From positions 62,001 through 126,000 of the forward strand of contig RFZL01000001.1 in assembly GCA_009920665.1 (NCBI GenBank): a stretch of DNA of 64,000 nucleotides. The letters run 5' to 3'. Of this stretch, positions 1-9,982 are shown piece after piece. The DNA comes from Alphaproteobacteria bacterium (GTDB taxonomy: Bacteria; Pseudomonadota; Alphaproteobacteria; Puniceispirillales; Puniceispirillaceae). Made by a program: the position numbers and the translations under genes. Below the pieces are notes generated by a model that saw nothing but the letters and a program-made list of their open reading frames with translations, searched no databases and was not told where the DNA came from. Position 1 is the first letter of the stretch. The number at the start of each line of letters is the position of its first letter.

Positions 1-526
1 GCGCATATATATCCATCGTCTCGCGCGCGATCCTGACCTGCTTCTCCGGCTTCGGGATGAAGGACAGCGTGCGCATGTTGTGTGTACGGTCGGCCAGTTT
101 GACCAGCAGCACCCGCACATCCTCGCTCATTGCCAAAAGCAGCTTGCGAAAATTCTCGGCCTGGGCGCTGCTTGGCAGCGTCTTGATCGCAAGCCGGCTC
201 AGCTTGGTCACACCATCGACAAGCTGCGCCACGTCACCACCAAATTCACCGTCAAGGGTCTGCAACGTTACATCGCAATCCTCGACAGTGTCATGAAGCA
301 GCGCCGTAATGATGCTCTCTTCGTCGAGATGCATATCCAGCAGAATATTGGCCACGGCTATCGGATGGGTGAAATAGGGCTCGCCGGAGGCGCGCATCTG
401 GCCGTCATGCGCCTTGCGGCCGAATTCAAACGCCCGCAGCAATCGGTCGGCATCGACCGCCGCGTGGTAGGCACGCATTTTTTCAATAATGGGATCAGCC
501 GTTCCGATCATCGCCCCGTCGACCAT
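1..526 (-). CDS. RelA/SpoT (p)ppGpp synthetase/hydrolase, N-terminal HD part, truncated by window edge
   Basis: Minus-strand translation MVDGAMIGTADPIIEKMRAYHAAVDADRLLRAFEFGRKAHDGQMRASGEPYFTHPIAVANILLDMHLDEESIITALLHDTVEDCD...VKLADRTHNMRTL; typical HD (p)ppGpp hydrolase motifs. Absent from the ORF track because it runs off the edge. Confidence 0.9.
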   Translation of the reverse strand, partial: MVDGAMIGTADPIIEKMRAYHAAVDADRLLRAFEFGRKAHDGQMRASGEPYFTHPIAVANILLDMHLDEESIITALLHDTVEDCDVTLQTLDGEFGGDVAQLVDGVTKLSRLAIKTLPSSAQAENFRKLLLAMSEDVRVLLVKLADRTHNMRTLSFIPKPEKQVRIARETMDIYA

Positions 527-574
527 TGCAGCGCCGGCAAAACGCTGTGATCGCGCATGTCCGGCGTTCGAGGC

Positions 575-982
575 TTAATCTTCGCCTGTCACCTGTGACA
601 GGTCAACATCCTCAAATCCGGGCTCACTGTCAGTGGCCGTGCTGACATGCATGCCGGCCTCGGCGCCCTCGGCCTCGCTGTAGTCGCCGATCATTTCCGA
701 AAGATCCACATCGACACCCGCCTCGCCCTCGACAAGCATCTCGGGCTCTTCCTGCGCGGAAAGTCGCTGCAGCTTTTTCACGATGCCTTCATTGAGCCCG
801 CCAAAATCGACCGACTCGGCCGCGATTTCACGAAGCGCAATCACCGGATTCTTGTCATTGTCACGCTCAAGGGTCGGCAGGTCACCCTTCATGATGCCCC
901 GTGCCCGCTGCGCGGCCGTCATCACGAGATCAAACCTGTTGGGGATTTTCTCGATACAGTCTTCTACGGTTACACGTGCCAT
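575..982 (-). CDS. rpoZ: DNA-directed RNA polymerase subunit omega
   Basis: [30 protein letters not shown]...[10 protein letters not shown]; adjacent to relA/spoT as is common in alphaproteobacteria. Confidence 0.95.
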   Translation of the reverse strand: MARVTVEDCIEKIPNRFDLVMTAAQRARGIMKGDLPTLERDNDKNPVIALREIAAESVDFGGLNEGIVKKLQRLSAQEEPEMLVEGEAGVDVDLSEMIGDYSEAEGAEAGMHVSTATDSEPGFEDVDLSQVTGED

Positions 983-1127
983 GCTGGTCTCCCGTCTTCG
1001 CGCCGGACCCGCACCATCGAGACGAAAACGCATCGTGGGACAGGTCGGCAGCACCCGGTGTTTGAAACAGATCGGTGATGTAACGCAAATCAGGCCGGCG
1101 TGCAAGTCGAACTGTGCGATCTGCCCG

Positions 1128-1192
1128 CCTGACTCCGGGGCCTGACTCCGGGGCCTGATCGCGGGGCCTGATCGCGGGGCCTGATCCCGGGG
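1128..1192. repeat. Tandem repeat, 13-bp unit CCTGAyysCGGGG x5
   Basis: Direct reading: cctgactccgggg x2, cctgatcgcgggg x2, cctgatcccgggg, between rpoZ and the folK stop. Confidence 0.95.
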
Positions 1193-1193
1193 C

Positions 1194-1718
1194 CTAGTCT
1201 GACATGCGCCGGATCATCTGTTCTTCCGGCAGCACGGCAACCAGATCGCCGATCCCCCGGCCCGTCACCGGATGAACATAATCGGGAGCCACATCCTGCA
1301 GGGGCAACAGCACAAAGGCACGCTGATGCATGCGCGGGTGCGGCAGGGTAATGCGGTCATCAGCATGCTGCACACGCCCAAAATCCAGGAGATCAAGATC
1401 AAGTACCCGCGCTTCATTTCTGACCTGCCTGACACGCCCGAATTCGGTCTCGATGCGGTGCAGTCCCTGCAAGGTGTCATGCATCGAAAGCGACGTGCGG
1501 GCGGCGATCACTGCGTTGACAAACCAGGGCTGGTCTGTCAGCGGCACTGGCGCGGTTTCAAACCAGGCGGACACATGGACAATCTCGATGCCGATGGCAG
1601 GAAACCGCGCGATCGCCGCCTCGCAGCCGCCACGGGGAGTCTCGAAACCGTCAGGTACAAGGTTGGCGCCGATCCCGATCAAGATATCGATGGGATCGCT
1701 ATATTTTTTATCGAACAT
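1194..1718 (-). CDS. folK: 2-amino-4-hydroxy-6-hydroxymethyldihydropteridine diphosphokinase
   Basis: [27 protein letters not shown]...[27 protein letters not shown]...[23 protein letters not shown]...[16 protein letters not shown]. Start taken at [11 protein letters not shown] extends to 1769. Confidence 0.93.
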   Translation of the reverse strand: MFDKKYSDPIDILIGIGANLVPDGFETPRGGCEAAIARFPAIGIEIVHVSAWFETAPVPLTDQPWFVNAVIAARTSLSMHDTLQGLHRIETEFGRVRQVRNEARVLDLDLLDFGRVQHADDRITLPHPRMHQRAFVLLPLQDVAPDYVHPVTGRGIGDLVAVLPEEQMIRRMSD

Positions 1719-1995
1719 TTTTTCATAGACCATCGAATGGGTAAATTTATCTTCCAAATATCCCCACATTATGTCGCGACAATGATGCCGAAATATAAAT
1801 TGAAATTTATAAAACAGACAGATATTGAAGCATTCTTTACATTTTGCAACGTTACGCGTAACTTGTGGGTATTAGCCAAACAAGTAATTCCTGTATGTGC
1901 ATATTCTAACGGTAATCAATCGAATTTTACGGGTTTTATTCACAAATGATTATTTGAAAAAGCTAATTCTCATAAATCCCTTATAAGGCACTATC

Positions 1996-2559
1996 GTGAC
2001 AGACAATATATACCGTGAAAGAACGGTTCTTTTCATCGACGGTTCAAACTTTTACGCTTCCGCGCGCACCCTCGGGATGGATATTGATTATGCCCGCATG
2101 CGGGCCTATTTCGCGCAGAATGCCCATCTGATCAGGGCATGCTACTACACCGCCCTGCCCGAGGATCAGGAATATTCGCCGCTCCGCCCCCTGATCGACT
2201 GGCTTGATTACAACGGCTATTCTGTGGTCAGCAAGCTAACCCGCGAATTCACCGACCCCGAGACCGGCAAGCGCCGGGTGAAGGGCAATATGGACATGGA
2301 AATCGCCCTGGACATGTTGCGACTGGCGCCGAAGATCGAACATGCCATCCTGTTCTCCGGCGATGGTGATTTCTGCCGCCTTCTTGAAGATGTGCAGGGC
2401 ATGGGCGTGCGCGTCACCGTCGTTTCGACAACCAAGACCTCACCGCCGATGGCGGCTGATTCCCTGCGGCGGATGGCGGATGAATTCATCGAGTTGGAAA
2501 ATCTTCGCGAATTCATCACCAGACCACCGCGTGACAATGTCGAAAGTGAACCGGCCTGA
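1996..2559 (+). CDS. NYN domain protein (LabA/DUF88-like putative RNase)
   Basis: ERTVLFIDGSNFYASARTLGMDIDYARMRAYF...MDMEIALDMLRLAPKIEHAILFSGDGDFCRLLEDVQGMGVRVTVVS. Confidence 0.9.
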   Translation: MTDNIYRERTVLFIDGSNFYASARTLGMDIDYARMRAYFAQNAHLIRACYYTALPEDQEYSPLRPLIDWLDYNGYSVVSKLTREFTDPETGKRRVKGNMDMEIALDMLRLAPKIEHAILFSGDGDFCRLLEDVQGMGVRVTVVSTTKTSPPMAADSLRRMADEFIELENLREFITRPPRDNVESEPA

Positions 2560-2585
2560 CCTTACGGCCCGGATATGACAGCGTT

Positions 2586-3245
2586 GTGACAAGCTTCGTT
2601 CCACCGCCTCGCGACTGCGCCTTGTGCCCACGTCTTGTGGAATTGCGGCACAGCTGCAGGCACAAGGAGCCGTCCTGGCATAACGCGCCTGTTGAATCAT
2701 TTGGTGACATCACGGCGCACATTCTGATTGTCGGCCTCGCGCCGGGTCTTCGCGGCGCCAACCGGACAGGTCGTCCGTTCACCGGTGATGCCGCCGGCGG
2801 CTATCTGTTCACTATGCTGCGGCGCTTCGGGCTGGCGACCGGGGATTATCGCGAAGATGGCGAGGATGATATCCGGCTGGCCGGTGTCCGTATCACCAAT
2901 GCCGTGCGCTGCCTGCCGCCGGACAACAAACCTGTCGCGGCGGAAATCAACGCCTGCCGCCCCTATCTGGCGGCGGAGATTGCGGCGATGCCGCATCTGG
3001 ACACCATCGTGACCTTGGGGCGTCTGGCGCATGACGCCACCCTGCGCGCGGCAGGGCTGCGCCCCGCTGCGGTGCCATTCCGCCATGCTGGCAACCAGCC
3101 CATTGAGATGCAGCACCGGATGATCCGCATCATCAGCTCCTATCACTGCTCGCGCTACAACACGCAGACCGGCCGCCTGACCGACGAGAGGTTTGCCGGA
3201 ATTTTCCGGATGATCACCGCGCGGGAGGGTGGGGATGCGCGCTAG
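2586..3245 (+). CDS. Uracil-DNA glycosylase, family 5-like (UDGb)
   Basis: [11 protein letters not shown]...[30 protein letters not shown]...[15 protein letters not shown]...[15 protein letters not shown]. Confidence 0.88.
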   Translation: MTSFVPPPRDCALCPRLVELRHSCRHKEPSWHNAPVESFGDITAHILIVGLAPGLRGANRTGRPFTGDAAGGYLFTMLRRFGLATGDYREDGEDDIRLAGVRITNAVRCLPPDNKPVAAEINACRPYLAAEIAAMPHLDTIVTLGRLAHDATLRAAGLRPAAVPFRHAGNQPIEMQHRMIRIISSYHCSRYNTQTGRLTDERFAGIFRMITAREGGDAR

Positions 3246-3709
3246 CCCTTGCTGCGCAGAAGCCGCGCTTTTTCACGGCCCCAGTCACGGTCCTTGGCCG
3301 CCTGACGCTTGTCCTGCTTGCGACGCCCCCTGGCAAGACCGATCTGGATTTTCGCCCGCCCGCGGTCATTGAAATACAGCACCAGCGGAACAAGGGTCAT
3401 GCCCTCACGCCGGATCAATCCCAACAGCTTGTTCCGCTCACGCGCCTTGACCAGCAATTCGCGCGGCCGCTTGGGTTCGTGATTGTCGCGCGCCGGCTCA
3501 TAAATCGGGATATTGGCATTGAACAGCATCAGCCGGCCACTGTCCTCGCCGGCGTAGCTCTCGGCGATACTGGCACGGCCGGTACGAAGCGATTTGACCT
3601 CGCTTCCGGTCAGGATGAGACCGGCCTCGATCTGTTCCTCGATTTCATATTCATGCCTGGCGCGCCGGTTCTCGGCGACGCGGCCGGTTGTTATGTGCCC
3701 CTTGGCCAT
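3242..3709 (-). CDS. smpB: SsrA-binding protein SmpB
   Basis: [43 protein letters not shown]...[36 protein letters not shown]. Confidence 0.97.
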   Translation of the reverse strand: MAKGHITTGRVAENRRARHEYEIEEQIEAGLILTGSEVKSLRTGRASIAESYAGEDSGRLMLFNANIPIYEPARDNHEPKRPRELLVKARERNKLLGLIRREGMTLVPLVLYFNDRGRAKIQIGLARGRRKQDKRQAAKDRDWGREKARLLRSKG

Positions 3710-3765
3710 GGATCCATTCCCGCCAGTCGCACCGGCGCCGCCCTCGCAATGACGGGAACCGCCAT

Positions 3766-4686
3766 CTAGTTGATCAGCCCGGCGCCGCGAAGCGCCGCCT
3801 CGACACGCGCCTTGCTGCTGTCAGCGATTTCGCATAGCGGCAGCCGCGTTCCGGACCCGCACAACCCCAGCAACTCGGCCGCATATTTGACCGGCCCCGG
3901 ACTGGCCTCGCAGAACATGGCGTCATGCACCTCGATCATGCGGGTGTTGATGTCCTGCGCCGTCTTCACATCGCCCGCCATCCAGGCGTTATGCATGTCG
4001 GCCATCTGGCGCGGCGCGATATTCGACGTCACCGAGATGGCGCCATGGCCACCACCGGCAAGATAGGGAAGCGTCGTCGCGTCCTCACCGGACAGCTGCG
4101 CAAAGCCATTGCCAAGCGCGTTCAGGATCCGCGGCGGGCGCCCGACATCGGAGGTCGCGTCCTTAATCCCGACAATGTTCGGACAGGCCTTCGCCATGCG
4201 TGCCAGAGTGTCATCCGCGACGCGGACGATCGACCGGCCCGGAATGTCATAGACGATGACAGCGACATCCACCGCCTGTGCCACCGCGGTGAAATGGCGG
4301 TACAGCCCTTCCTGCGTCGGCTTGTTGTAATAGGGGCTGACGATCAGCACGCCGTCGGCACCGGCGCCGGCGGCATGTTTGGCAAGGCGTACCGCCTCGT
4401 CCGTGCTGTTTGACCCGGCACCGGCGATCACCGGCACGCGCCCCGCCGCCTGCTCGATGCACAGCTCGACAACGCGATCATGCTCATCATGCGACAGCGT
4501 CGGCGATTCGCCGGTGGTGCCGACCGGCACCAGCCCGTGCGTGCCGTTCTCGATCTGGAACTCGACAAGTTTTCTGAACGCATCCTCGTCAACCCGTCCG
4601 TTGCTGAACGGCGTGATCAGCGCGGTGTAGGACCCGGCGAAGGCCGGCGTGGCAGAATCCTGAGACATGGGATGGTTCCTGTTCAT
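3766..4686 (-). CDS. dapA: 4-hydroxy-tetrahydrodipicolinate synthase
   Basis: [52 protein letters not shown]...[10 protein letters not shown]...[11 protein letters not shown]. Confidence 0.97.
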   Translation of the reverse strand: MNRNHPMSQDSATPAFAGSYTALITPFSNGRVDEDAFRKLVEFQIENGTHGLVPVGTTGESPTLSHDEHDRVVELCIEQAAGRVPVIAGAGSNSTDEAVRLAKHAAGAGADGVLIVSPYYNKPTQEGLYRHFTAVAQAVDVAVIVYDIPGRSIVRVADDTLARMAKACPNIVGIKDATSDVGRPPRILNALGNGFAQLSGEDATTLPYLAGGGHGAISVTSNIAPRQMADMHNAWMAGDVKTAQDINTRMIEVHDAMFCEASPGPVKYAAELLGLCGSGTRLPLCEIADSSKARVEAALRGAGLIN

Positions 4687-4826
4687 GTTGAGCGCCCAAA
4701 ATAGGCCCGCCCCGGTGCGAAGACAAGCCCGCATTCCGGGTTGTTCGCCGCACCGGCTGCGCTGGCCTGTTGCCGCGCCGCCGACACGACGCTAGGCTTT
4801 GCGACATCACACAACAGGACACAGCC

Positions 4827-5822
4827 ATGAACGACCAGACCCGCCCCGCCATCGGCATTGACGATATCCACGCCGCCGCGACCCGCATCGCCCCCCATAT
4901 CGTGCGCACGCCGCTGGTGGAATCGCCGCGGCTGAATGACTGGCTTGGCTTCCGGCTGCTGGTGAAGGCGGAATGCCTTCAGCACACAGGGTCCTTCAAG
5001 CTTCGCGGTGCGACCAACACGGTGATGAGCCTGCCGGAAAGCATCACCGATGTCGTCGCCTATTCCAGCGGCAACCACGCCCAGGCGGTGGCCCGCGCGG
5101 CCAGCCTGCGCGGCATGCGCGCCGTGATCGTGATGCCGGAGGACGCGCCGGCGATGAAGATCGAGGGCACGAAATCCTATGGCGCCGAGGTGGTGACCTA
5201 TGACCGCTACAATGAGAGCCGCGAGGAGATCGGCGGTGCCATCGCCGCCGAGCGCGGCGCCGAGCTGATCCCGCCTTTCGAGGATGCGCGGGTGATGGCC
5301 GGCCAGGGAACGGTCGGGCTGGAGATCGCGCGGCAATGCGCCGAGATGGGCGCGGCACCGGACCATGTCATCAGCTGTTGCGGCGGTGGCGGGCTGATCG
5401 CCGGCCTCAGCACGGCGGTCCGCGCCGAACTGCCGGCGGCGAAAATCTGGGCTGCCGAGCCTGCCGATTTCGACGACACCGTCCGCTCGCTCGCCAGCGG
5501 CAGGATCGAAACCGTTGATCCGGCGGCACGGTCGATCTGCGATGCGGTGGTGACGCCGGCCCCGGGCGAGATGACCTTCGCCATCAACAGGACGACGCTG
5601 TCCGGCGGGTTCGGCGTCAGCGACGATCTGGTGCTGCGGGTGATGGCCACCGCCTTCAAACATCTGAAGCTGGTGATCGAGCCGGGCGGCGCGGTGGCGC
5701 TGGCGGCGGCGCTCGACAGGCGGTTGCCGGCCGATACGGGCTGCGCGGTCGCCGTCGCCTCCGGCGGCAATGTCGATGCCGAAATGTTCACCCGCGCGCT
5801 GCAGGCCGGGCCGTTGGTTTAG
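4827..5822 (+). CDS. PLP-dependent threonine/serine dehydratase
   Basis: AATRIAPHIVRTPLVESPRLNDWLGFRLLVKAECLQHTGSFKLRGATN...SSGNHAQAVARAA...CCGGGGLIAGLS. Confidence 0.9.
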   Translation: MNDQTRPAIGIDDIHAAATRIAPHIVRTPLVESPRLNDWLGFRLLVKAECLQHTGSFKLRGATNTVMSLPESITDVVAYSSGNHAQAVARAASLRGMRAVIVMPEDAPAMKIEGTKSYGAEVVTYDRYNESREEIGGAIAAERGAELIPPFEDARVMAGQGTVGLEIARQCAEMGAAPDHVISCCGGGGLIAGLSTAVRAELPAAKIWAAEPADFDDTVRSLASGRIETVDPAARSICDAVVTPAPGEMTFAINRTTLSGGFGVSDDLVLRVMATAFKHLKLVIEPGGAVALAAALDRRLPADTGCAVAVASGGNVDAEMFTRALQAGPLV

Positions 5823-5834
5823 GATAGTGAAACC

Positions 5835-7400
5835 CTAGAAATCGGTCGGGGCGCCGCCCTCTTCCTTGCGCCGGGCGACAAAGGCGCGCAGCTCCTCGTC
5901 GATGGCCGGGTCGATCGGCGGCGACTGATATTCGGCGAGGATCTGTTTCCAGACGGCGTTGGCGCGGTCATGCGTCCAGATGGCGCCGGCTTCCTCCCAC
6001 GCCTCGTAATTGCGCCAGTCCGACATTAGCGGCGCATAAAAGGCGTCGCGATAGCGTTCCTGCGTGTGGTCGGCGCCAAAGAAATGGCCGAACGGCCCGA
6101 CCTCGCCAATCGCCTCCACGGCCAGATCATCGGCGCTGATCGGCACCGGACGGTTGGTATAGGCGATCTGCTGCAGCATCTCGCAATCGATGATGAATTT
6201 CTCGAAGCTGGCCGACAGCCCGCCTTCCATCCATCCCGCCGCATGATAAATCACATTGGCATGGCCGGAACAGCTGCCCTGCAGCGAGAACAGTGATTCC
6301 CAGATCGCCTGCGCGTCGGGCGCGTTGCAGGCATTGGCGTTGGAGGCGCGCAAGGGCAGACCATAGCGCCGCGCCATCTGCCCCGATATCTGCATCGCGC
6401 GCACATATTCCGGCGTGCCGAAGGCCGGCGCGCCGGTCTTCATGTCGACATTGCTGGTAAAGGCGCCATAGACGCAGGGCGCCCCGTCCCGCACCTGCTG
6501 CAACAGGGCGACGGCGGCCAGCCCCTCGGCATTCTGCTGCGTCACCGCGCCGGCAATCGTCACCGGCGCCATCGCCCCGGCCAGCGTGAAGGGCGATATG
6601 ATGACAACCTGCCCGCGCCGCGCCGCCCGCATCGCGCCATCCAGCATCGGCCAGTCATGCTTCAGCGGCGATGAGGAATTGATGTTGGTGAACATATGCG
6701 GGCGTGATTCAAACGCCTCATCCGTCAGGCCGCCGGCGATCCGCGCCATCTCCATCACATCCTCGATCCGCTCGGGACCAAGCGAATAGGCGTGGATCAC
6801 CTTGTCGGTCAGCGTCAGCATGTCGTAATGCGCGTCGAGATGCCGGATCGAGGCATGGATGTCGATCGGCTCCACCGGATAGCCGCAATTCAGATGAATG
6901 CAGTTATAGGCCTGTGCCAGCCGCAGCAGGTCCTGGTAATCGGCGCGGTTGCCAACCCGCCGCCCACGGTCAAGATCCATCACATTCGGCGCCGAGGCGA
7001 CCTGGCCGAAATTGACATGCCGCCCACCAACGATGATTTCATGGGCCGGGTTGCGGGGGGTGATGGTGAATTGTGACGGCGCGCGACTCACCGCCTCCAT
7101 CACAAAACCACGATCCATGCACACGCGCTTGGTCTCGTAATCGACCTCGCAGCCTGCTGCTTTCAGGATGTCCAGCGCCTCGTCATTCAGGAACAGGATC
7201 CCGATCTCCTCGAGGATGCGCATGCTGGCATCGTGGATGGCCTCGACACCGTCCGGATCAACAGGCTGTGTCGGATCATCGAGATAGGTCACGGCACCCC
7301 ATTCAAGCTGGCCTGCCAGGAACGGCTTTTTCAGGCTGTCCCCACTACCGCGTCGGCGGCGGCGTGGCCGCTGGGGCGAATCAGTCGCAATCTCGGACAT
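5835..7400 (-). CDS. Trimethylamine methyltransferase (MttB) family protein, non-pyrrolysine
   Basis: VEAIHDASMRILEEIGILFLNDEALDILKAAGCEVDYETKRVCMDR...HFFGADHTQERYRDAFYAPLMSDWRNYEAWEEAGA; open throughout with no internal amber codon. Confidence 0.9.
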   Translation of the reverse strand: MSEIATDSPQRPRRRRRGSGDSLKKPFLAGQLEWGAVTYLDDPTQPVDPDGVEAIHDASMRILEEIGILFLNDEALDILKAAGCEVDYETKRVCMDRGFVMEAVSRAPSQFTITPRNPAHEIIVGGRHVNFGQVASAPNVMDLDRGRRVGNRADYQDLLRLAQAYNCIHLNCGYPVEPIDIHASIRHLDAHYDMLTLTDKVIHAYSLGPERIEDVMEMARIAGGLTDEAFESRPHMFTNINSSSPLKHDWPMLDGAMRAARRGQVVIISPFTLAGAMAPVTIAGAVTQQNAEGLAAVALLQQVRDGAPCVYGAFTSNVDMKTGAPAFGTPEYVRAMQISGQMARRYGLPLRASNANACNAPDAQAIWESLFSLQGSCSGHANVIYHAAGWMEGGLSASFEKFIIDCEMLQQIAYTNRPVPISADDLAVEAIGEVGPFGHFFGADHTQERYRDAFYAPLMSDWRNYEAWEEAGAIWTHDRANAVWKQILAEYQSPPIDPAIDEELRAFVARRKEEGGAPTDF

Positions 7401-7568
7401 CGGGCACCTCGCTGCGTCATTCTGCCTCGACGGTAACAGCGCTAAACCTGTCAATCATTCTAAAAATGACATTCGATACCCCATTTCAGTCACCCGGCAG
7501 GGCAGACGGGCATTACCGGTTTAAAATGGCGCACCAGATGCTAAGAAGGAACGCGGTTCAACCACGCG

Positions 7569-8120
7569 ATGGCAGGAGGCACCAGGGTGGCACCAGAGAT
7601 CAGGTTCGTTCTGGGCGGAACACGGTCAGGCAAGTCCGCCCATGCCGAGGCCCTGGGGCTGGGGCTGGCGCAGAAGCGCGAGGGCGATCTCGTCTATATC
7701 GCGACAGCCGAGATTTTCGATGAGGAGATGGAAGCGCGGATCGACCTGCACCGCCAGCGACGGGGCCCGGAATGGACACTTGTCGAGGCGCCGGTCGACC
7801 TGCCGCAGGCGATCCATGCCAGCGATGACGAGGACACGGTGATCGTTGTCGATTGCCTGAGTGTCTGGACAACCAATCTGTTGATTCATGAAGCCGATCT
7901 CGAGCAGGCGCGTGGCGCGCTACTGGAAACGCTGCGGGATTGCCGTGGCAGCATTGTTCTGGTTGCCAGCGAAACCGGTCTCGGAATCGTTCCCGACAAC
8001 GCGCTGTCACGCCGGTTCCGTGATGCCAACGGGCTGTTGAACCAGGCTGTCGCCGCGGTGGCGGATGAGGTGTTTTTTATGACAGCCGGTCTTGCTTTAA
8101 GAATTAAACCACCGCAATAA
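7569..8120 (+). CDS. cobU: Bifunctional adenosylcobinamide kinase / adenosylcobinamide-phosphate guanylyltransferase
   Basis: RFVLGGTRSGKSAHAEALGL...YIATAEIFDEEMEARIDLHRQRRGPEWTLVEAP...VVDCLSVWTTNLL...VASETGLGIVPDNALSRRFRDANGLLNQ. CobP in P. denitrificans nomenclature. Confidence 0.95.
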   Translation: MAGGTRVAPEIRFVLGGTRSGKSAHAEALGLGLAQKREGDLVYIATAEIFDEEMEARIDLHRQRRGPEWTLVEAPVDLPQAIHASDDEDTVIVVDCLSVWTTNLLIHEADLEQARGALLETLRDCRGSIVLVASETGLGIVPDNALSRRFRDANGLLNQAVAAVADEVFFMTAGLALRIKPPQ

Positions 8121-8156
8121 ACATCAAGGTTTTCCGAATATTTGGTTATCACCCCG

Positions 8157-9176
8157 ATGAATTCATTCTCCTCGTCCCGCCATATTGCTGAATTGATGGA
8201 CGCGCTGCCACAGCCGGATCGTGCGGCGCGGGGCATGGCCGCAGCGCGCCAGGACCAGCTGACGAAACCACCGGGCTCGCTTGGCAGACTTGAACAGCTG
8301 GCACTCTGGATGGCCGAATGGCAGAAGACGAACACACCGCATCTCGACAGTGGCAAATGCCTTGTCTTTGCCGGCAATCACGGTGTCGTCAAACAGGGGA
8401 TCAGCCCCTTCCCGCAGGAAGTCACCCAGCAGATGGTGTGGAATTTCGAGGCCGGCGGCGCCGCCATCAACCAGCTTTGTGAAACCGCCGGGCTGGAATT
8501 GAGTGTCACCGCACTCGATCTTGGTCGCCCGACGATTGATTTCACTACAGCGCCTGCCATGGATCCCGACGAGGTGCTGCACGCCATGAATGCTGGCGCT
8601 GCCGCCATCGGCGAGGTGTGCGATTATCTGATTGTCGGCGAGATGGGCATTGGCAACACCACCGCTGCCGCCGCCATCTGCATGGCGCGGTTTGGTGGTG
8701 ATGCCGGTGGCTGGGTCGGTCCCGGCACCGGTCTTGACCAGGCCGGCGTCGTCCACAAGGCAATGATCATCCAGGCGGCCCTTGATCGGCATGGCGACAG
8801 CCTGCCCGACTGTGTCAGCCTGTTGGCCGCCTATGGCGGGCGTGAAATGGCGGCCATTGCCGGCGCCGTTCTCGAGGCGAGGCTTCGCTGCATTCCGGTG
8901 ATGCTTGACGGCTTCATCTCGTCATCGGCGGCGGCGGCCCTGACGGCAGGCAACAGGCCGGATGTTCTGGATCACTGCATGATTTCGCATCTGTCATCCG
9001 AACCGGGGCATATCCGCCTGGCCTCGGCGCTGCGGATGCAACCGCTTCTGGATCTGCGCATGCGGCTTGGCGAGGCCAGCGGTGCCGCGGTGGCAACCCT
9101 GCTTGTGCGCGCCGCACTGGCGGCGCATAATGGCATGGCAACCTTTGCCGAGGCCGGCGTCAGCCAGGAAGCATGA
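8157..9176 (+). CDS. cobT: Nicotinate-nucleotide-dimethylbenzimidazole phosphoribosyltransferase
   Basis: RQDQLTKPPGSLGRLEQLALWMAEWQ...VFAGNHGVVKQGISPFPQEVTQQMVWNFEAGGAAINQL...GEMGIGNTTAAAAI. This is the NaMN:DMB PRTase, not the cobaltochelatase CobT. Confidence 0.96.
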   Translation: MNSFSSSRHIAELMDALPQPDRAARGMAAARQDQLTKPPGSLGRLEQLALWMAEWQKTNTPHLDSGKCLVFAGNHGVVKQGISPFPQEVTQQMVWNFEAGGAAINQLCETAGLELSVTALDLGRPTIDFTTAPAMDPDEVLHAMNAGAAAIGEVCDYLIVGEMGIGNTTAAAAICMARFGGDAGGWVGPGTGLDQAGVVHKAMIIQAALDRHGDSLPDCVSLLAAYGGREMAAIAGAVLEARLRCIPVMLDGFISSSAAAALTAGNRPDVLDHCMISHLSSEPGHIRLASALRMQPLLDLRMRLGEASGAAVATLLVRAALAAHNGMATFAEAGVSQEA

Positions 9177-9982
9177 GTGCGGGCCGGGACATGGCGCACC
9201 GACAATCGCCCCTCGGCGACTGTGCGGCGGCGTTTCTTCTTCTCAGCCGTATTCCTGTCGGCTGGTATCATTTTCCTGCCGAGCGACCGCCGAACCTGAC
9301 CTCCGCTCTCTGGGCGTTTCCGCTTGTCGGGCTGGTCATTGGCGGCAGCGGCGGCGCCATCCTTGTCGCCGCGTCATCGCTTGGCCTGCCACCATTTGCG
9401 GCGGCGGTGCTTGCCCTTGCCGGCATGGCGCTGCTGAGCGGTGCAATGCATGAGGACGGTCTTGCCGACATGGCGGACGGGTTTGGCGGTGGCCACGATG
9501 CCGAGAGCATCATCCGGATCATGCATGACAGCCGCATCGGCGCCTATGGTGTGCTGGCACTGATCCTGGCAACGGCGCTGCGGCTGGCGCTACTGGCACT
9601 GTGTCTGGAGACTGTTTCGGGCTGGGCGCTGATCGGCTTCATCGCGCTGATTGGTGCGGCAAGCCGCTTCCAGCCAGTGCTGCAGCTTGCGGTTTTTCCA
9701 CTCAGCCCACATGCAAAACTTGCCGCGCTGACCGGACGTCCGGGCATGGGAAGGCTTGTCGCCGCGCTAACATTGTGGCTGCCGGCGATGGTCTGGCTGT
9801 CCGGCAGCATTGCAACCGCCATCATCATCCTGCCGGCCTTCGTGTCAAGCCTCTGGATCGGCCAGATCGCGACACGCAGGATTGACGGGCTGACGGGCGA
9901 TGTCATGGGGGCGTCAACGATGATTGCCGAAATCATGATGTTGATGTGCTGGGCCGCGCTCGGCGCTATGCTGCCAGCATGA
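9173..9982 (+). CDS. cobS: Adenosylcobinamide-GDP ribazoletransferase (cobalamin 5'-phosphate synthase)
   Basis: AAFLLLSRIPVGW...LWAFPLVGLVIG...GAMHEDGLADMADGFGGGHDAESIIRIMHDSRIGAYGVLALIL. Not the chelatase CobS. Confidence 0.95.
   Translation: MSAGRDMAHRQSPLGDCAAAFLLLSRIPVGWYHFPAERPPNLTSALWAFPLVGLVIGGSGGAILVAASSLGLPPFAAAVLALAGMALLSGAMHEDGLADMADGFGGGHDAESIIRIMHDSRIGAYGVLALILATALRLALLALCLETVSGWALIGFIALIGAASRFQPVLQLAVFPLSPHAKLAALTGRPGMGRLVAALTLWLPAMVWLSGSIATAIIILPAFVSSLWIGQIATRRIDGLTGDVMGASTMIAEIMMLMCWAALGAMLPA

Noticed and set aside
4683-5663. 326-aa minus-strand ORF opposite threonine dehydratase
   Set aside because: Shadow ORF; no recognisable domain.
5835-7400. MttB as a pyrrolysine protein
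   Set aside because: ORF is open with no in-frame TAG, and no pyl genes are visible.
8157-9982. cobT/cobS as the cobaltochelatase ATPase subunits missing for CobN
   Set aside because: Motifs are those of NaMN:DMB phosphoribosyltransferase and cobalamin-5'-phosphate synthase; naming clash only.
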